Of a stretch of DNA of 64,000 nucleotides, positions 48,520-59,829 are shown piece after piece. A model generated the notes under the pieces. That model saw only the letters and a program-made list of their open reading frames with translations, did not search any database and was not told the origin of the DNA. Location of the stretch: NCBI GenBank assembly GCA_029339505.1, contig JAQISU010000057.1, forward strand, positions 7,647,501 to 7,711,500. The letters are read 5' to 3'. Numbering within the stretch: position 1 is the stretch's first letter; every line of letters starts with the position of its first letter. The position numbers were made by a program, and so were the translations under genes. This stretch comes from Unio delphinus (lineage: Eukaryota; Mollusca; Bivalvia; Unionida; Unionidae).

Positions 48520-50214
48520 CCCTGCGGGTTCTGGTTTGTAGCATCGGCTAGTCACGCCGAGCCCTAGGAAGTCTTTATTTACTTGCTCACCTTCTTTACC
48601 TTTCTTGCATCTCCATTGATACCACAGTTGCCCCTACATTCTACACTTATGCTTTCCTTTTTCCAAGTTTTAGAAGATTTCATTAAAGGCGGTGGCTTAA
48701 CGGGTCAGTCGAGAGGTAATTTTACGAACCCAAGAAGGAGACTACACTGGTTAATCAGAGGTAATTTTATCTACTGAGTTTAGCATCTGTGTATCTCTCG
48801 TTGGGTTTCATGGTGGGCGGGGAGCAAGGGTGCTGAAATTTTAAACAAAACCATGGAAAAGTAAACAATAATCAAAACAAACGTATTATGGAGTCATTCC
48901 CACGCCTCATGGTTATCCTGTCAACAGATGATGCAAAACCAATTACATCACTATCACCTTTTTAATGGAGAAAACTTTAATGGGGTCGATCGGCACACCA
49001 AAAAGTGTCTAACAATTTTAAATCGATATGTCTTCTTGTTGAATATAATCCATCCTTAACAGTATCAACATTAATCTCTCTATAGTTCAGAAAACGTTTG
49101 CCTGGGATACACCACCTTGGCTTAAGAAACAGCCCAAAGTAATTTTTACGGTACACTATGGGAAAAAATCTGAGGAAACCCCTTTTTCCAGAGCTCTTAT
49201 CATGAACTCCTCAACGAATTTAAAAACTACACTATACATTATACTGATGGATCAAAGATACCTTGCGCTGAAATTTATCGAACAGAAACGTATTTTAAAT
49301 GGTATTATCTTCTGTCACTTATTATCAGTGCTTCAGTCAAAACACAATAGAAAGCTATAACACCCATTATTAGTAATGTCGTTGTCAAAAATACTGAGCT
49401 TAGTACCTCATACAATATAGTATACTGTTGGTTCCCTTGAAATATTGGTATTAAAGGTAATGAAGAAGCAGATCGCGCCGATAAGATGACTCTATCCCAA
49501 GAACCGTCTGATTTTAAATTACCGTTTACTGATTCTAAATCTCGTATCAAAATGTACCTACACCAAAAGTGGCAGGCATCATGGGATGATGCAGTGAATA
49601 ACAAACTTCACGCCATCAAACCAACCCTGGGAGATTGGACTCATTCTAACAGAACCATCCTTAGTGAGGAAGTAGTCATTTCAAGAATCAGAATTGGTCA
49701 AACATACATAACCCACTGTCACATACTAAAAGGCGAAGATCCACCAGAGGACATTTCTTGCAATGAACCATTCGCTGTTAAGCACTTTATGTCCTAGTGT
49801 TCCGACCTGCAACCTGCGCGTGATAAGTACTATAATGTACACGACGTGAATGAACTTTCTAATAATATACATATCACTTGTATTTTAGATTTGCTGAAGG
49901 AAGTCAGTCTTTATTTTTAACTATAATTTGTATGCCATCACCTACAGCATTTTTATCTAATGTACATACCGCCCATTATTTTCAACATCTTTTCATCAAC
50001 ATATACCATTTCCATCTCTCGTTGATTGAGTAGCTTCATGATTTACTGTTACCGACATCTTACTATTTTACTTTGAACTTTTTGGTTTTCTATCTTGCCG
50101 GTCGATATTAAACCTTTTAGTATTTTCAAACATGTATGCATGCAACCTATTGTATGGCGCTAAATAGCCTAAAAATGCTGGTGCGACGATACAAATCAGT
50201 CAATTAATCAACCA
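48520..50214 (+). mobile_element. I/Nimb-type LINE, internally deleted (copy C)
   Basis: The 5' part (48520 to about 49045) matches the leader and start of ORF1 of copy B (about 30270-30830). It then jumps at TTCTTGTTGAATATAATCCATCC to sequence equivalent to 34390 of copy B and runs through RNase H to the tail (GCTAAATAGCC and AATCAGTCAATTAATC). About 3.5 kb, including endonuclease and reverse transcriptase, is missing. It sits inside the Polinton-type integrase gene in the opposite orientation. Confidence 0.85.
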
Positions 50215-50870
50215 CTTTCTTTGCGACAGTCACCGTAAGGCATGTACGCTCAGAAACAGTCACTTCGTTGTAAGGAATCACTTCGTGAGGTGGGGTACAT
50301 ATTATGAAACATTGCACAATGCTAGCTTTGGTTTCGGGATTGTCGGTCGTGATAAAAGCTTGGTTCAGATTCGTTGTCTCTGTTGGTTGGCCTTCGAAGG
50401 GTGTGGCGACCACTTTGTTTCAGCATGAGTTTGAAGGCTCACATGAACCGATTTCTCGATTCGGAAGTCAATGATACAACCCACGCAAATTAAGAAAAGA
50501 CGTCGTTGGGCTTTGAGTAAGGTGTACTTGAAAGCACATCGTAGCACTTGAGATTAAAGGAGACTTATTAGTCGGGTTTTGTCAGTACGATATAATTTCT
50601 GAACTCTTACGTATCCAGCAGGATGTGCTGGAACGCAGAAATGCTTGCTAGTCACCCATTCGTCACTTATGATACTCTTTGTTCGTCTGAGATGTTCTTG
50701 GATTGTAATGCTGCTTGTTCCGCGAGCATTAGGTGTCGAGGAGAAGGATGTTTTAACAGAAGTAATCGGTTCTTGTTTCACTTCTGTCTTCATCTTCCTT
50801 TTCATTTCTGTGGAAGAAGGAGTGGACACCATCTTTGTAAACCATCCAGTGGTATTGTTAACTTGCATAC
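50215..50870 (-). pseudogene. Polinton-type integrase, N-terminal and core part
   Basis: On the minus strand, starting from 50870, the sequence gives PAHPAGYVRVQKLY (N-terminal helix region typical of these integrases) and LKAQRRLF. In other frames it then gives FAWVVSLTSESRNRF, AFKLMLKQSGR, RDNESE (the position of the second catalytic Asp) and TTDNPETKASIVQ, near the third catalytic residue. Frames change several times, so it is dead. It joins in content to 48190-48515 across LINE copy C. A separate scrap of the same gene is at 37210-37550. Confidence 0.75.
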
Positions 50871-50875
50871 ATTTC

Positions 50876-51690
50876 CTGACAGAGTTTGAAACTCCTCTTC
50901 TTCTCCATTTGCTGAATTGTTCACTAGGGGTAGTAGTGATGGATTTTTTTTATCAGAGACTTAAATTCTTTTAGAGTCTGCTGATCTGATTTGTCTATAG
51001 CTTTCTGGTAATTGTGTTGCATTCGCTGCAATATCTGACCGTATTTTTACAGGTTTTGACAAATCGCTGCAATCCATCAATGATTGCCATTTGTATTGCA
51101 ACTATGACATCTCGGTCAAATGAGGATTGAGCGCTAAATGTGAGGTCCATTGTTCTTTCCAGCAATGATAGGACAATACTCAGTTTTCGTCCGTACAAAA
51201 CATTTCAATGGTCATGAGCTATTTTTACTCAGGAGGACCCTTTTATTTTCTCTAAAGCATGAGTACTTGCTTACTTTCTCTAGTGGTGGTGTTAAGTTGA
51301 GCACGTTTCCTGACAGATTTTGAAACACTTCTCCATTTGCTGTATTGTTCACTAGGGGTAGTGATGTTGGAGTTTTAATCAGGGTTTTAAATTCTTTCAG
51401 AGTCGGCTAAGCTGATTTGTCAATAGCTTCTGGTAAATGTGTTGCGCATTCGTTGCAACATCTGACCGTATCGTGTTTTTTTGTGTGGGGTTTTGACAAA
51501 TCGCTGCACTCCATCAATGAATGCGATTCGTGTTGCAGCTAGGACATCTCAATCAAACGAGGATTGGGCGGTAAATGTGAGGTCCGTTATTCTTTCCATC
51601 TATGATATACCAGCCATCGTTTGTAAGGCACTAAACTCATTTTTCCTTTGTCCTTCAAATTTCAATGGTCACGAGCTCTTTGGACTCAGG
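50876..51690. repeat. Imperfect tandem duplication, ~440-bp unit
   Basis: The unit starting CTGACAGAGTTTGAAAC at 50876 is repeated from 51311. Shared phrases include TTGTTCACTAGGGGTAGT, GGTTTTGACAAATCGCTGCA, AATGTGAGGTCC and ACTCAGGAGG. On the minus strand both units have short frames with FDRDV and GxQRFVKT, so a Polinton gene segment seems to have been duplicated. Confidence 0.8.
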
Positions 51691-51739
51691 AGGTCCCTTT
51701 TATCTTCTTGGAAGCATGAGTACAATACCTTCCTGGAGT

Positions 51740-51985
51740 CCCAACGCGGGCTCTCAAATTGCTTTGGCAAGAGGTGCTAACATTTATAAAAATAATCCGC
51801 GTTGGACCATCGTTTTCTTTTCACAGATGGTGGATTTTCTTTGCACCATTTAGCGACGAACGTGTTGATGTTGGGCTAAGCAATTTATCTGATGCGTGGA
51901 CAACGGTATCGTGCCTTACAAGACATGCAGACAACATTTACTCATGGTTTCGATGACACCTTTAGAGCCTGTTTAAATGAAGTCT
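51740..51985 (-). pseudogene. Small Polinton-type protein remnant
   Basis: On the minus strand one frame gives GVIETMSKCCLHVL, GTIPLSTHQINCL, then EKKTMVQRGLFL and MLAPLAKAI with a few stops. The pattern of a Cys-containing helix, an (L/I)PL(S/T) turn, a Lys-rich stretch and a QxGxFL hydrophobic segment is one I associate with small proteins of invertebrate Polintons. I could not check this against a profile. Its role is not established. Confidence 0.45.
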
Positions 51986-51990
51986 TTTTG

Positions 51991-52328
51991 CTCACATGGG
52001 TGGAGATGCTTTGGATAGGACTGAAAACATGTCTTCATGTTTAACCAAACTAGAAGACAGTCTTTTCCTTTTTTCCTTTGAGGAATGAATAAGGGTGTTT
52101 TCTGGTGGGTGACATCTTTATTGGTTCATGGGCACACACCAAAAATATACTGACGTCGATGACTTGGCAAACGCTCGTTTATTTTTGTTTGGACCATCGC
52201 TTCATCAAAACGGTGACAACGTGTTTTCCAAACTCGCCAAAACATTCCACCCTCCTTTGTTAGCTATTTTTGATTTGGACGACTGTGTCTTTTCCTGGGT
52301 TTATGTTGATGCTTGTCTAAGTGTTTAT
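51991..52328. other. Unassigned part of the Polinton-type remnant
   Basis: Both strands have short frames only. The minus strand is probably decayed coding sequence, but I recognise no domain. Confidence 0.35.
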
Positions 52329-53640
52329 GCGGATGACGAGAGTGTACTTTTATTTTTATTTTTCCACCATGAACAGGAGAACGATAATAGTGAAGGTGTC
52401 CACCTCTTTGATGGGAAATCCTTCGTTCTGTTCACCATCGTTTGCATCAGATCTTGTTTATACTGGAATATGTCGCCAATGATTGTCTTGACTTAAAGAC
52501 ACATATCACGCGTCATGAAGAGGTTCGCAAAGAAATCAGTAAAGTTACTGCTTGGATCAATCCAGTAAAATCTGTAACATAATTGATCTCTCTTGGACTT
52601 TGATTTTAGGGACAGGTGCTTTGTGAACACCTTCCACCTGCAGCGAAACAGGAAGAGGCTGTCACCGCTGTTGGAGAAGTTCAAATGAGGGAAGAACGGA
52701 TGTCAGATTGGGTTTGACCGACATCACCAGCAACGGAGAAGCGGAATAACCTAAGGCTACTGAAGACGTGGTCATCGTCGTTGTAGGTTGTGGCTTGCGA
52801 TTGTGAGGTCGTGTCCTGGCCGCTGTGCCCGATGCGTGTAGAAGCTGTTTTACAGGGTCGTTTGTAGGTAATTAACTTTTTCTGAGGCTGTGACCTGGTC
52901 TTGACACCGTTGATCTAGTTCTTTTTCTGGGTACGTCGTGAAGTGGCTTTTTCTTTTCATGGGAGAGGGTTTGGGGACATTGGGATCCCATTTTAAGAGG
53001 TAGCCAATGATGACACCTCCTAGTGAACGCTACATCCTGGTGTTAGATGATTTGCTTTTTGGTCTGAGTGTCAAGGCTTTTTTGTGTCTCTCAAACAAAG
53101 CATTTTATTTGACGTGGAATGCGATTGATACATAACAGTAATTGGTGTGCGTCACCGTAAACCATCGTTAGACTTATTTGTGACTGCGTTCTAAGACAGA
53201 AGCACGTATTTGTGGATTCTTTCGCGATTGTTGCCGTACAAGGAACGAATCAATTTGACAGGAAGAGTAGACTGAATGGATGTTATGTTGACACTGTTTG
53301 AGATAGATCCAAAGTGTCTGAGGATTTTGCGGATGACCAGACTGTACTTTTCTTTTTCCTTTTCCATCCTGAACAGGAGAATGCCAAGGTTTACAGTGTG
53401 TACCTTTTTTAATTGGCCATCCTTTTGTTTTGATCACCATTGTTTTCAACAGATCTTCGTTTATACTAGAATACGTCGCCACTGATTGTCTTTAAGTCGT
53501 ATCAACTTAATGATCAGCATCGCGCGTCGTGAAAAGGTCCTAAAGGACTAAATCGGTACAGTTCTTGCTTGGATAAATCCGATAAACTTTGTAACATAAC
53601 CGATCTCTTTTGGACTTTGATTTTGGGGCAGGTGCTTTCT
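52329..53640. repeat. Dispersed duplication, two ~310-bp arms 1.0 kb apart
   Basis: 52329-52625 (GCGGATGACGAGAGTG to GACAGGTGCTTTGTG) recurs at 53329-53640 (GCGGATGACCAGACTG to GGCAGGTGCTTTCTG). On the minus strand the arms share a decayed frame (ATYSSI, NQSPKEI-like). The 680 bases between the arms have no recognised gene. Confidence 0.75.
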
Positions 53641-53646
53641 GAGCAT

Positions 53647-53650
<4 letters not shown>

Positions 53651-53716
<66 letters not shown>
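53651..53716. repeat. (GA)n microsatellite
   Basis: About 33 GA units followed by (GACA)n-like units to 53745. In the other Z copies a TA tract stands at this place. Confidence 0.95.
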
Positions 53717-53724
<8 letters not shown>

Positions 53725-53747
53725 CAGACAGACAGACAGACAGAGAG

Positions 53748-54600
53748 TATGCGCATTTGTTTTAAGGATTTGTCGTATTACATATTTCATAATGGGAAGT
53801 CGGTGCTAGGAATATATTTTTCATCCAGAAATAATTAGCCAGTTATTAGAGCAAACGCCAGGGAAAGAAGTGTTGGTGAGTTTCCATGATGCCATGTCTT
53901 ATATTTTATGAATTCAGGTCAGCGTATATTACAACCTTTCGATACAATGTAACCCTTATTTAATCATTTCAAACAAATTATTGTCCTCAAAATTCAATTA
54001 ATCATTTAACTTTGGTTCATTTTGATGGACTTCACTTTCCAAAAATGGTTGCATTATACCGGTTTGACTTCTACAATAAACAGCTAAGCAATATATCATG
54101 ATTGCTTAAAGCTCTAGATGATGATATTGATGATAATAATGATGATGATGATGATGATAGTTACACATTTACGGACGTCTTAAATCATCCCAAGCGTCTA
54201 AGTTGTGCAAGTTTAGCCCTACAGTGTTAAGGAAAATTATACAGTTCATTGAAGCGACATGAAAAATTAGATTGCTTTGTTTTAGTATATGCAACTATTA
54301 AATATATGACAAAACTGATGCTTAGGGTGAAACAAAAAATAAAAATAACAAGCAACCAAAATCTACATCGTTCGTTTAAATGTTTATTGGGTAAAAAAAC
54401 CAAAATATATGCATAATCAAATCAACCAAATAAAATCTAAACCAGGTCTCAAACAGTTATCATAAACTTTCTCATGTTTTAAACGGAACGAAATGATGAA
54501 ATGTGAAATGTTTCGTGGATGATGTTCATTACGGGGTTATTTACCAATATCATAATATAGTGGATTAAACGTCCTAGATTTGCAAATATTGAGTTGTAAT

Positions 54601-54656
<56 letters not shown>
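53748..54656. repeat. Block Z, copy 3, internally deleted, with (CA)n
   Basis: 53748-53935 matches 23290-23480, then the sequence jumps to match 25550-26200. About 2 kb is missing. It ends in (CA)n at 54605-54656. A (GAT)n-linked worn LINE 3' end lies at 54115-54230. Confidence 0.75.
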
Positions 54657-54659
<3 letters not shown>

Positions 54660-55249
54660 CTGTGAAAATCCCACGTTCATCCAGAGGACAAGTTAAAGTC
54701 GAGACGCAAGCAGAAAAAACAGTCGTCGACCAGGTCATGTGAATTTACCAAGCGATCCAATGTTATTGAACACTCGATTTCGTGATGAAATTTACTGTCA
54801 GCCATTAACGGCTAAATTTGTCTATTTTATTAGTGTTTGAAATTTAATTAATGTATCACTTTTTTAACACTTTAGTTTTAGAGTGCTTTTGAACTAAGAG
54901 TGATCAGAAGGAAAGAAAAATTGTAATTTACTGTGTCTTTTCTATTCTTGATTCTTTTGATTAAATTCTTTATTTATCTTTACGGGGGTTCGCGTGTTAT
55001 CTTTGTTCAAGATATCGACTGAGATTGCCATATCCATTCTATAACAGGGCAAATCACACCGTAGAGGTCATTCTTTAGATTACAAGTATTAGCGGGAGAC
55101 GGTTTCGGGTGTTGTTTTTCCAAGTTGCGCAATACCTCTCACCAGTGGGCTTGTGCAATATTGTACCAATAACGCTTGATACCCGACAACCACATTACAG
55201 CGCACATGGAACCGCCCAGCGATTTTTTATTGGGGAGGAATGAGCAATA
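54657..55249. other. Segment specific to copy 4, unassigned
   Basis: This ~590-bp stretch is absent between the flanking blocks in copy 2. It begins with a short frame (VKIPRSSRGQVKVETQAEK) followed by AT-rich sequence, a GGGGGTTCGCGTG motif and a GC-richer end. It might be a retroelement tail or LTR, but neither TG...CA ends nor a target duplication were found. Confidence 0.4.
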
Positions 55250-57081
55250 CAACAACTTTTCCAGTTAGTCTAGAATTAATGGATTGTAGGTTTTTTCCAT
55301 TCTTTCCGGCGATTCTACTCTGCTGATTATCTACTGGAATTTTTTAGCCGTGTTAATTCCACACGAAGTACATGTGATTTTAGCAGGGAGGGATGGGTGT
55401 TCACTCAGCTGCATTCATGTTTCTGATTTATTATTGAATGTTTGGAATCAATAAATGGGAAAACAATGAACTGTTTCAACTGAAATTATCAAAATGACGC
55501 ATTGCAGTATCACTTTCATTTCACTGTGTGTGCATTAAAGAGAATGCGATTGCAGTTTGAAATGCAGTCAAAACTACAGAACAATGTCGTGCTTTGTAAT
55601 CAAGTTTTAGAACCCATGACATAGCTCATGTAATTCGCATTTGCAGACTTAAGAAAATATATTTTGAGGAAAGTCAAAACCCAACAAAGGAAGCATACTT
55701 TTGGCATTCTGATTACCAGCTAAAGATTACATGATTACGCCTTGTTACTTGCATGTTTTTTGTATGGTCTACAGCTATGTTTTTACGGATATGGCCTTTA
55801 TCGCTAGCCTAAATCCGAAAAAGTTAACTTGGGAAATTGAAAATTAGATGGTGTATGACAGTCTATTCATCCAGCGGAAATAGATGTTATTAGTCGTTTT
55901 GGCTTATTGGATCTGAGGTCTTTGCTTTTCCACCTCAATCACCAATTGCAATGTTTCCTATAATGTTGAACGTTGATTTATACAATAAACGTCTGCGACA
56001 TATATGCGATAGCCCTTGTCCTCAATATGCTTTTCTGTGTTATTTTTATATACCTCCGACATGGCTGGTCATAGTCTGAAACAGTCCATTTCCGAAATGT
56101 TACGAAATGTTACCAAATGTTATGAACATATCTACTAAATATCTGTTTATATTATCAAAATGTTATTTTCAATTTTGCTTCTCAAATATGTTGTGGACAT
56201 TGCGAACATCACCTACATTCGTTTTCTCTTTTGAGAGTTTCATTTGTGACTAAGTAAACATTACCACATTGTTCACTCTGTCATCTCTACTTTCAAAGAG
56301 ACGAAACAGCTCTTTTAGTTCATCCACAAATATTAATAACTAAATGAATATAAATGGAATGTTTAAATACAATGGTTAAAAAATAGTTAGGATATAATAA
56401 ATTCAAAAAATATAATATTCATTCATTGTGTTAAGTACTACTATCTATTTATTACTGTAACAATTCTGCAAATACAAATGAAAATTTCGGCTACTTTTTT
56501 ATCTCAGTATAAACAAAACACAAAATAACTCAAGAAAATGCAAAAAAAGACCTTTTGAATATATTGAATCAAGACGGTGAATCCAATATGTTTCCTTGAA
56601 CTGGCTTTATATCTCCGAATTAACTATACGAATAGACTGAAATGAAAAATCTTGTGAAGTGTGCGACGACATGACAAACACAAGCTTGATAATTATTTAT
56701 ATTAAATATATGTTGGTTCATGCGTTAAGGTACTTTTTGACTTGTTATTCTAATATATTATATGCTTTAAGTTGTATATATAATCAAATATTAACATTGA
56801 AGCGAGTGAGAGGAAATGTCTCAGACATGTGTACAAATTAATTTGTTACTTAGAATAAATATTTAATGCATAAGTCAGAAAAAAAGCAAAGTCGATGGGA
56901 CTGAAGATAATTTTCCATATTATGTTAAGATTTTGTTTTCATCTCACTTGGTGGCTCTACTTTTGATTTCTATTACTTTTAACATTACTTAAACAATCTT
57001 TATATAAAAATCAAAATTTTGTTAAAGGGTTAATATCTTCACTACAATATAAGCATCAAATGTTTATGAAAAGTAATTTTC
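55250..57081. repeat. Block Y, copy 4 (non-coding)
   Basis: This matches 26640-28330 and 3290-4980 plus 7462-7704. It lacks both minisatellite arrays and the CR1/L2 LINE that copy 1 has. At 56822-56850 it provides the LINE empty site, and at 56745-56800 a single ancestral-type unit of the 42-bp array. Confidence 0.7.
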
Positions 57082-57924
57082 CTATTGGCCACCTTTTGCC
57101 ATAATGAGTAGGAATGCCACTGTTGTGGAAATAACTGCTGTAAAAAAAAACCAGAAAAGAACGAAGTCGAGGGAATTAGAGACTTTGTTCCATGTAACTT
57201 CCAGCGTTATGTCTCTCTCACTTGTTGGTATCACTTTCACTTCAGCCGTCATCTCATCCTTAGTAGATGTGAACTCAGAAACGGAAATAATATGGCCCTC
57301 TTGAGCTTGCGCAGCAGGGTGTACCTCGTTAAATCTTCTGCATCGCACTCTGTCCACAAATCTTTGCAGTTTGATCAGCCACGATGGGACTGGATCTGTA
57401 GTCTCATCTCTGCAATGCAAACGAAGTTGGAGCACTGTCAGGATAACGGTCAAAGTGCTAAAACCAATCATTATTATCAAGTAAAGTCCGAGATAAGAAA
57501 CATTGTCCGAATTTGGTGGCAGCGTTGCTGTGACAATTGTCAAAAAGACGGTCAAAGAGAGGAATACAGTCACGATAAACGAAGCTTTTTCTGACGATCT
57601 CCCAGGAAGTAGGAATACGCATGCGTTCTGGATAGACAACATTATGACTGGTATTATGACGTTTAATAGAAAGAAGAGAGGTTTCCTTTTTAACTTCAAA
57701 TCAAAGAATAGCGTGCTTTCTGTGGGATGATCCAATTTATGCACGTACGTGCTCTCAATGCTCCATACCGAATTCTCTTCGTAGTCAGTGAGACAAACTT
57801 CGTTGGATGTCTGGGACAGGTCTACCTCGACTTTATTATAGGTCCAAACCGTAAATGCTAGGCTACACGTTTGAGTATCGAACGGGAAGTAGGTGATATC
57901 CACTTTACAAGTAGATTGGAAAAT
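57082..57924 (-). CDS. Nicotinic acetylcholine receptor-like subunit, 3' exon (Cys-loop to C terminus)
   Basis: This exon encodes the last 280 residues of a Cys-loop ligand-gated ion channel subunit, a plasma-membrane protein that assembles as a pentamer. It follows a splice acceptor (TTCTTTCTTACAG, ending at 57925). The Cys-loop C-KVDITYFPFDTQT-C is at residues 6-20. The pre-TM1 LKRKPLFF leads into TM1 (~82-105), TM2 (~114-136, preceded by SSEKASF, whose Glu suits a cation channel), TM3 (~145-167), a short loop of about 80 residues starting LRLHCRDE, and TM4 (~252-275), ending at TAG 57082-57084. The loop-C region (YVHKLDHPTEST) has no adjacent Cys pair, so this is a non-alpha-type subunit by the classical rule. 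No frameshift or stop is present. The upstream exon is not found before the window ends; 5.7 kb of virus-like and unassigned DNA lies there. The gene could be intact with distant exons, or 5'-truncated. Confidence 0.85.
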   Translation of the reverse strand: MFQSTCKVDITYFPFDTQTCSLAFTVWTYNKVEVDLSQTSNEVCLTDYEENSVWSIESTYVHKLDHPTESTLFFDLKLKRKPLFFLLNVIIPVIMLSIQNACVFLLPGRSSEKASFIVTVFLSLTVFLTIVTATLPPNSDNVSYLGLYLIIMIGFSTLTVILTVLQLRLHCRDETTDPVPSWLIKLQRFVDRVRCRRFNEVHPAAQAQEGHIISVSEFTSTKDEMTAEVKVIPTSERDITLEVTWNKVSNSLDFVLFWFFFTAVISTTVAFLLIMAKGGQ

Positions 57925-58328
57925 CTGTAAGAAAGAAGCAGATTATGAGCAAACTAATTAAAACTGTAAATGTTTGAGCAATTGCTGGGAACACAGGTAT
58001 ACACATACATGTAAGTAGACGAAAAGATAGACAGAACGATGTCATGATTGAAGAATATTGTATCTTCTTTATTGAGAGAAAGAGCAGCAGAGGCCAAAAT
58101 AATACCAAACTATAGAGGCATCCATTTGTTAAATTAAGGTCTCTTACGAAAACAAAACAAAAATAATATCAAAACACAAAACTAAATCTTCTATGTAACC
58201 GTGAGTCACTTTTTGTTTTTTTGTCTTTTGTTTAAATTATTACCGGTGTGATTGTTTACTTTTTGACGCAGATTCGAAGTCGCACCCTCTCTGCTGCTAC
58301 GAATTAAATCATATCATATAACAAAAAT
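57925..58328. other. Intron or upstream flank of the nAChR exon
   Basis: The first ~60 bases match the intron remnant at 48038-48095. No upstream receptor exon is seen. Confidence 0.5.
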
Positions 58329-58740
58329 GGTAGGGGAATCATTAACAACTAGATTGCACGAGACAAAATAGCGGCTATTAAGAAATTTATACCCGTCTGT
58401 GATTCCGTCAGACAAATATTACAACAGCAATAGGAATCTCAAGTTGATTTTGCAACAGGTGCTGAACAAGTATTCAAACCCGCTACTACAACTATCAAAA
58501 AGGTTATATATGCAAAAGAAGGGGAAGAGGTAAAAAAGGGTGTTCTTCCTGAACTTGAAAAAATAGAAAAAATAACTAAACAAAACAAAATATATTTTCC
58601 TAGATCTTCCAACTAATATAGCTGATGCACAATTGCAACCACAAGCGGTAGCTGCTGACCCTATCAAAGAAAAAGAACCTAAAGAAAAAAAACCAGAAGA
58701 AATTACACTAAATGAAAAATTTACTGATCGGGTTTAATGT
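58329..58740 (+). pseudogene. Lys/Glu-rich unknown frame, broken
   Basis: The first frame of the cluster starts at an ATG (58329) but meets a stop after about 14 codons. Further on, another frame gives LPTNIADAQLQPQAVAADP and a Lys/Glu-rich end (KEKEPKEKKPEE). No domain is recognised; charged, low-complexity tails of this kind are common in small structural or scaffold proteins. Confidence 0.3.
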
Positions 58741-58968
58741 GATTTAAAAAAGTTATAATCTGATTGATCTAGCTGGTTTTGTACTTGCAGGTTTTAGTCA
58801 TAAAGAAAGATACTTAAAGCTTGAACATAATAAACCAATAAGTAGAGATAACTGGTATAGGTGGATATATCGCATACACTATGACAAGGAACGAATTCCA
58901 TTTAAACTTTCCGTATTTTTATCATACATAAACAATATACATAAATAATATAAAAGAATTTAACATAT

Positions 58969-59343
58969 GTGTTCAGATTGGGCAACAAACCAGCTCACAA
59001 TCTAAACGTCCTCCTCCATCACAACAGAAAAATATTAAAATCTTCTATGGAAAAAGAAGAATTTCATGATGCGCAAGAACAATCTGGTGAGGAATTTTCT
59101 CCGAGTGGAACTCGGGAGGGTGTTCTTGTTGCCTGTTTTAATAATATTCTGTTCGATATAACACGATTCGAAATTCTCATATGGGGTAAACAAGCTGGAA
59201 ATAACTCACCGGAAATAATTAATGAAGCCGCTGATATATATAAACGATTACGCCAAGGCGATATAATTGATTTCGCGTATATCGAGAATGCATCGATGAA
59301 CTCGTTCATGAATATCATAGTGATTGATCGTCACCACGATTAG
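58969..59343 (+). pseudogene. Unknown frame of the virus-like cluster
   Basis: A 124-codon open frame with HNLNVLLHHNRKILK near the start, REGVLVACFNNILFDITRFE in the middle, and DIIDFAYIENASMNSFMNII towards the end. It is one of the longest undamaged frames in the cluster and may begin further upstream. I do not recognise the family. Confidence 0.4.
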
Positions 59344-59487
59344 ATAAATAACAATTAGATAAGATGGTCAAACAAGATCAGCATAATAAACCAACCATGT
59401 CCTACGGTGGTAAAATCTCGATTACCCGTTTACAGAACGATTTATTGAGATGGTCTTGGTGATGTTATTCAAGGTCTATTTGCTAGG

Positions 59488-59715
59488 ATGGCTCCAAAAA
59501 TAGCACCAATCGCAAAACAATTATCTATGAAAGCTATTAATGTTATTCTTGACAATGCTCCTGATGATATTGGTAATATTGCTAGTAAGGTGTTTTCTGC
59601 AGCCAAAGAAAGACTAACACGATTAATACGACGAAAAACGCAGTCAGTAAAATTACCATCAACGGAAATAATGCCCGCAAAAGTCAGTAAAATAATAAAC
59701 CAATCCGCTTATTAA
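59488..59715 (+). pseudogene. Small basic frame of the virus-like cluster
   Basis: A 75-codon frame with an N-terminal helix-like part (MAPKIAPIAKQLSMKA), an acidic middle and a basic stretch (RLTRLIRRK). Small basic proteins that contact the genome are usual in adenovirus-like and Polinton-like structural modules, which is the only reason for linking it to that role. Confidence 0.35.
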
Positions 59716-59829
59716 AACTTAGCAGTAATTTGATACAAAAATAAGGGAAACGGACTAAGGTTACCAGGGACTCCGTAATCATGGTACAGAAGAAGCGGCC
59801 TGAGGTTGCAGGGACGATTTAATAACACC

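Larger units (their letters stand above)
48100..53645 (-). mobile_element. Polinton/Maverick-type remnant
   Basis: This region lies between the nAChR intron fragment at 48.0 kb and block Z copy 3. On the minus strand it carries a broken integrase (50870 to 48190, split by a LINE) and, further upstream, a small protein with a Lys-rich stretch then a hydrophobic segment, as encoded by Polintons. I see no DNA polymerase B, packaging ATPase, protease or capsid gene within it. It is therefore a partial remnant of a 15-20 kb family. Two internal duplications (50876/51311 and 52329/53329) have rearranged it. Terminal inverted repeats were not found. Confidence 0.6.

Noticed and set aside
58419..58667. 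82-codon minus-strand frame in the virus-like cluster
   Set aside because: It is an aromatic-rich antisense shadow of the Lys/Glu-rich plus-strand remnant.
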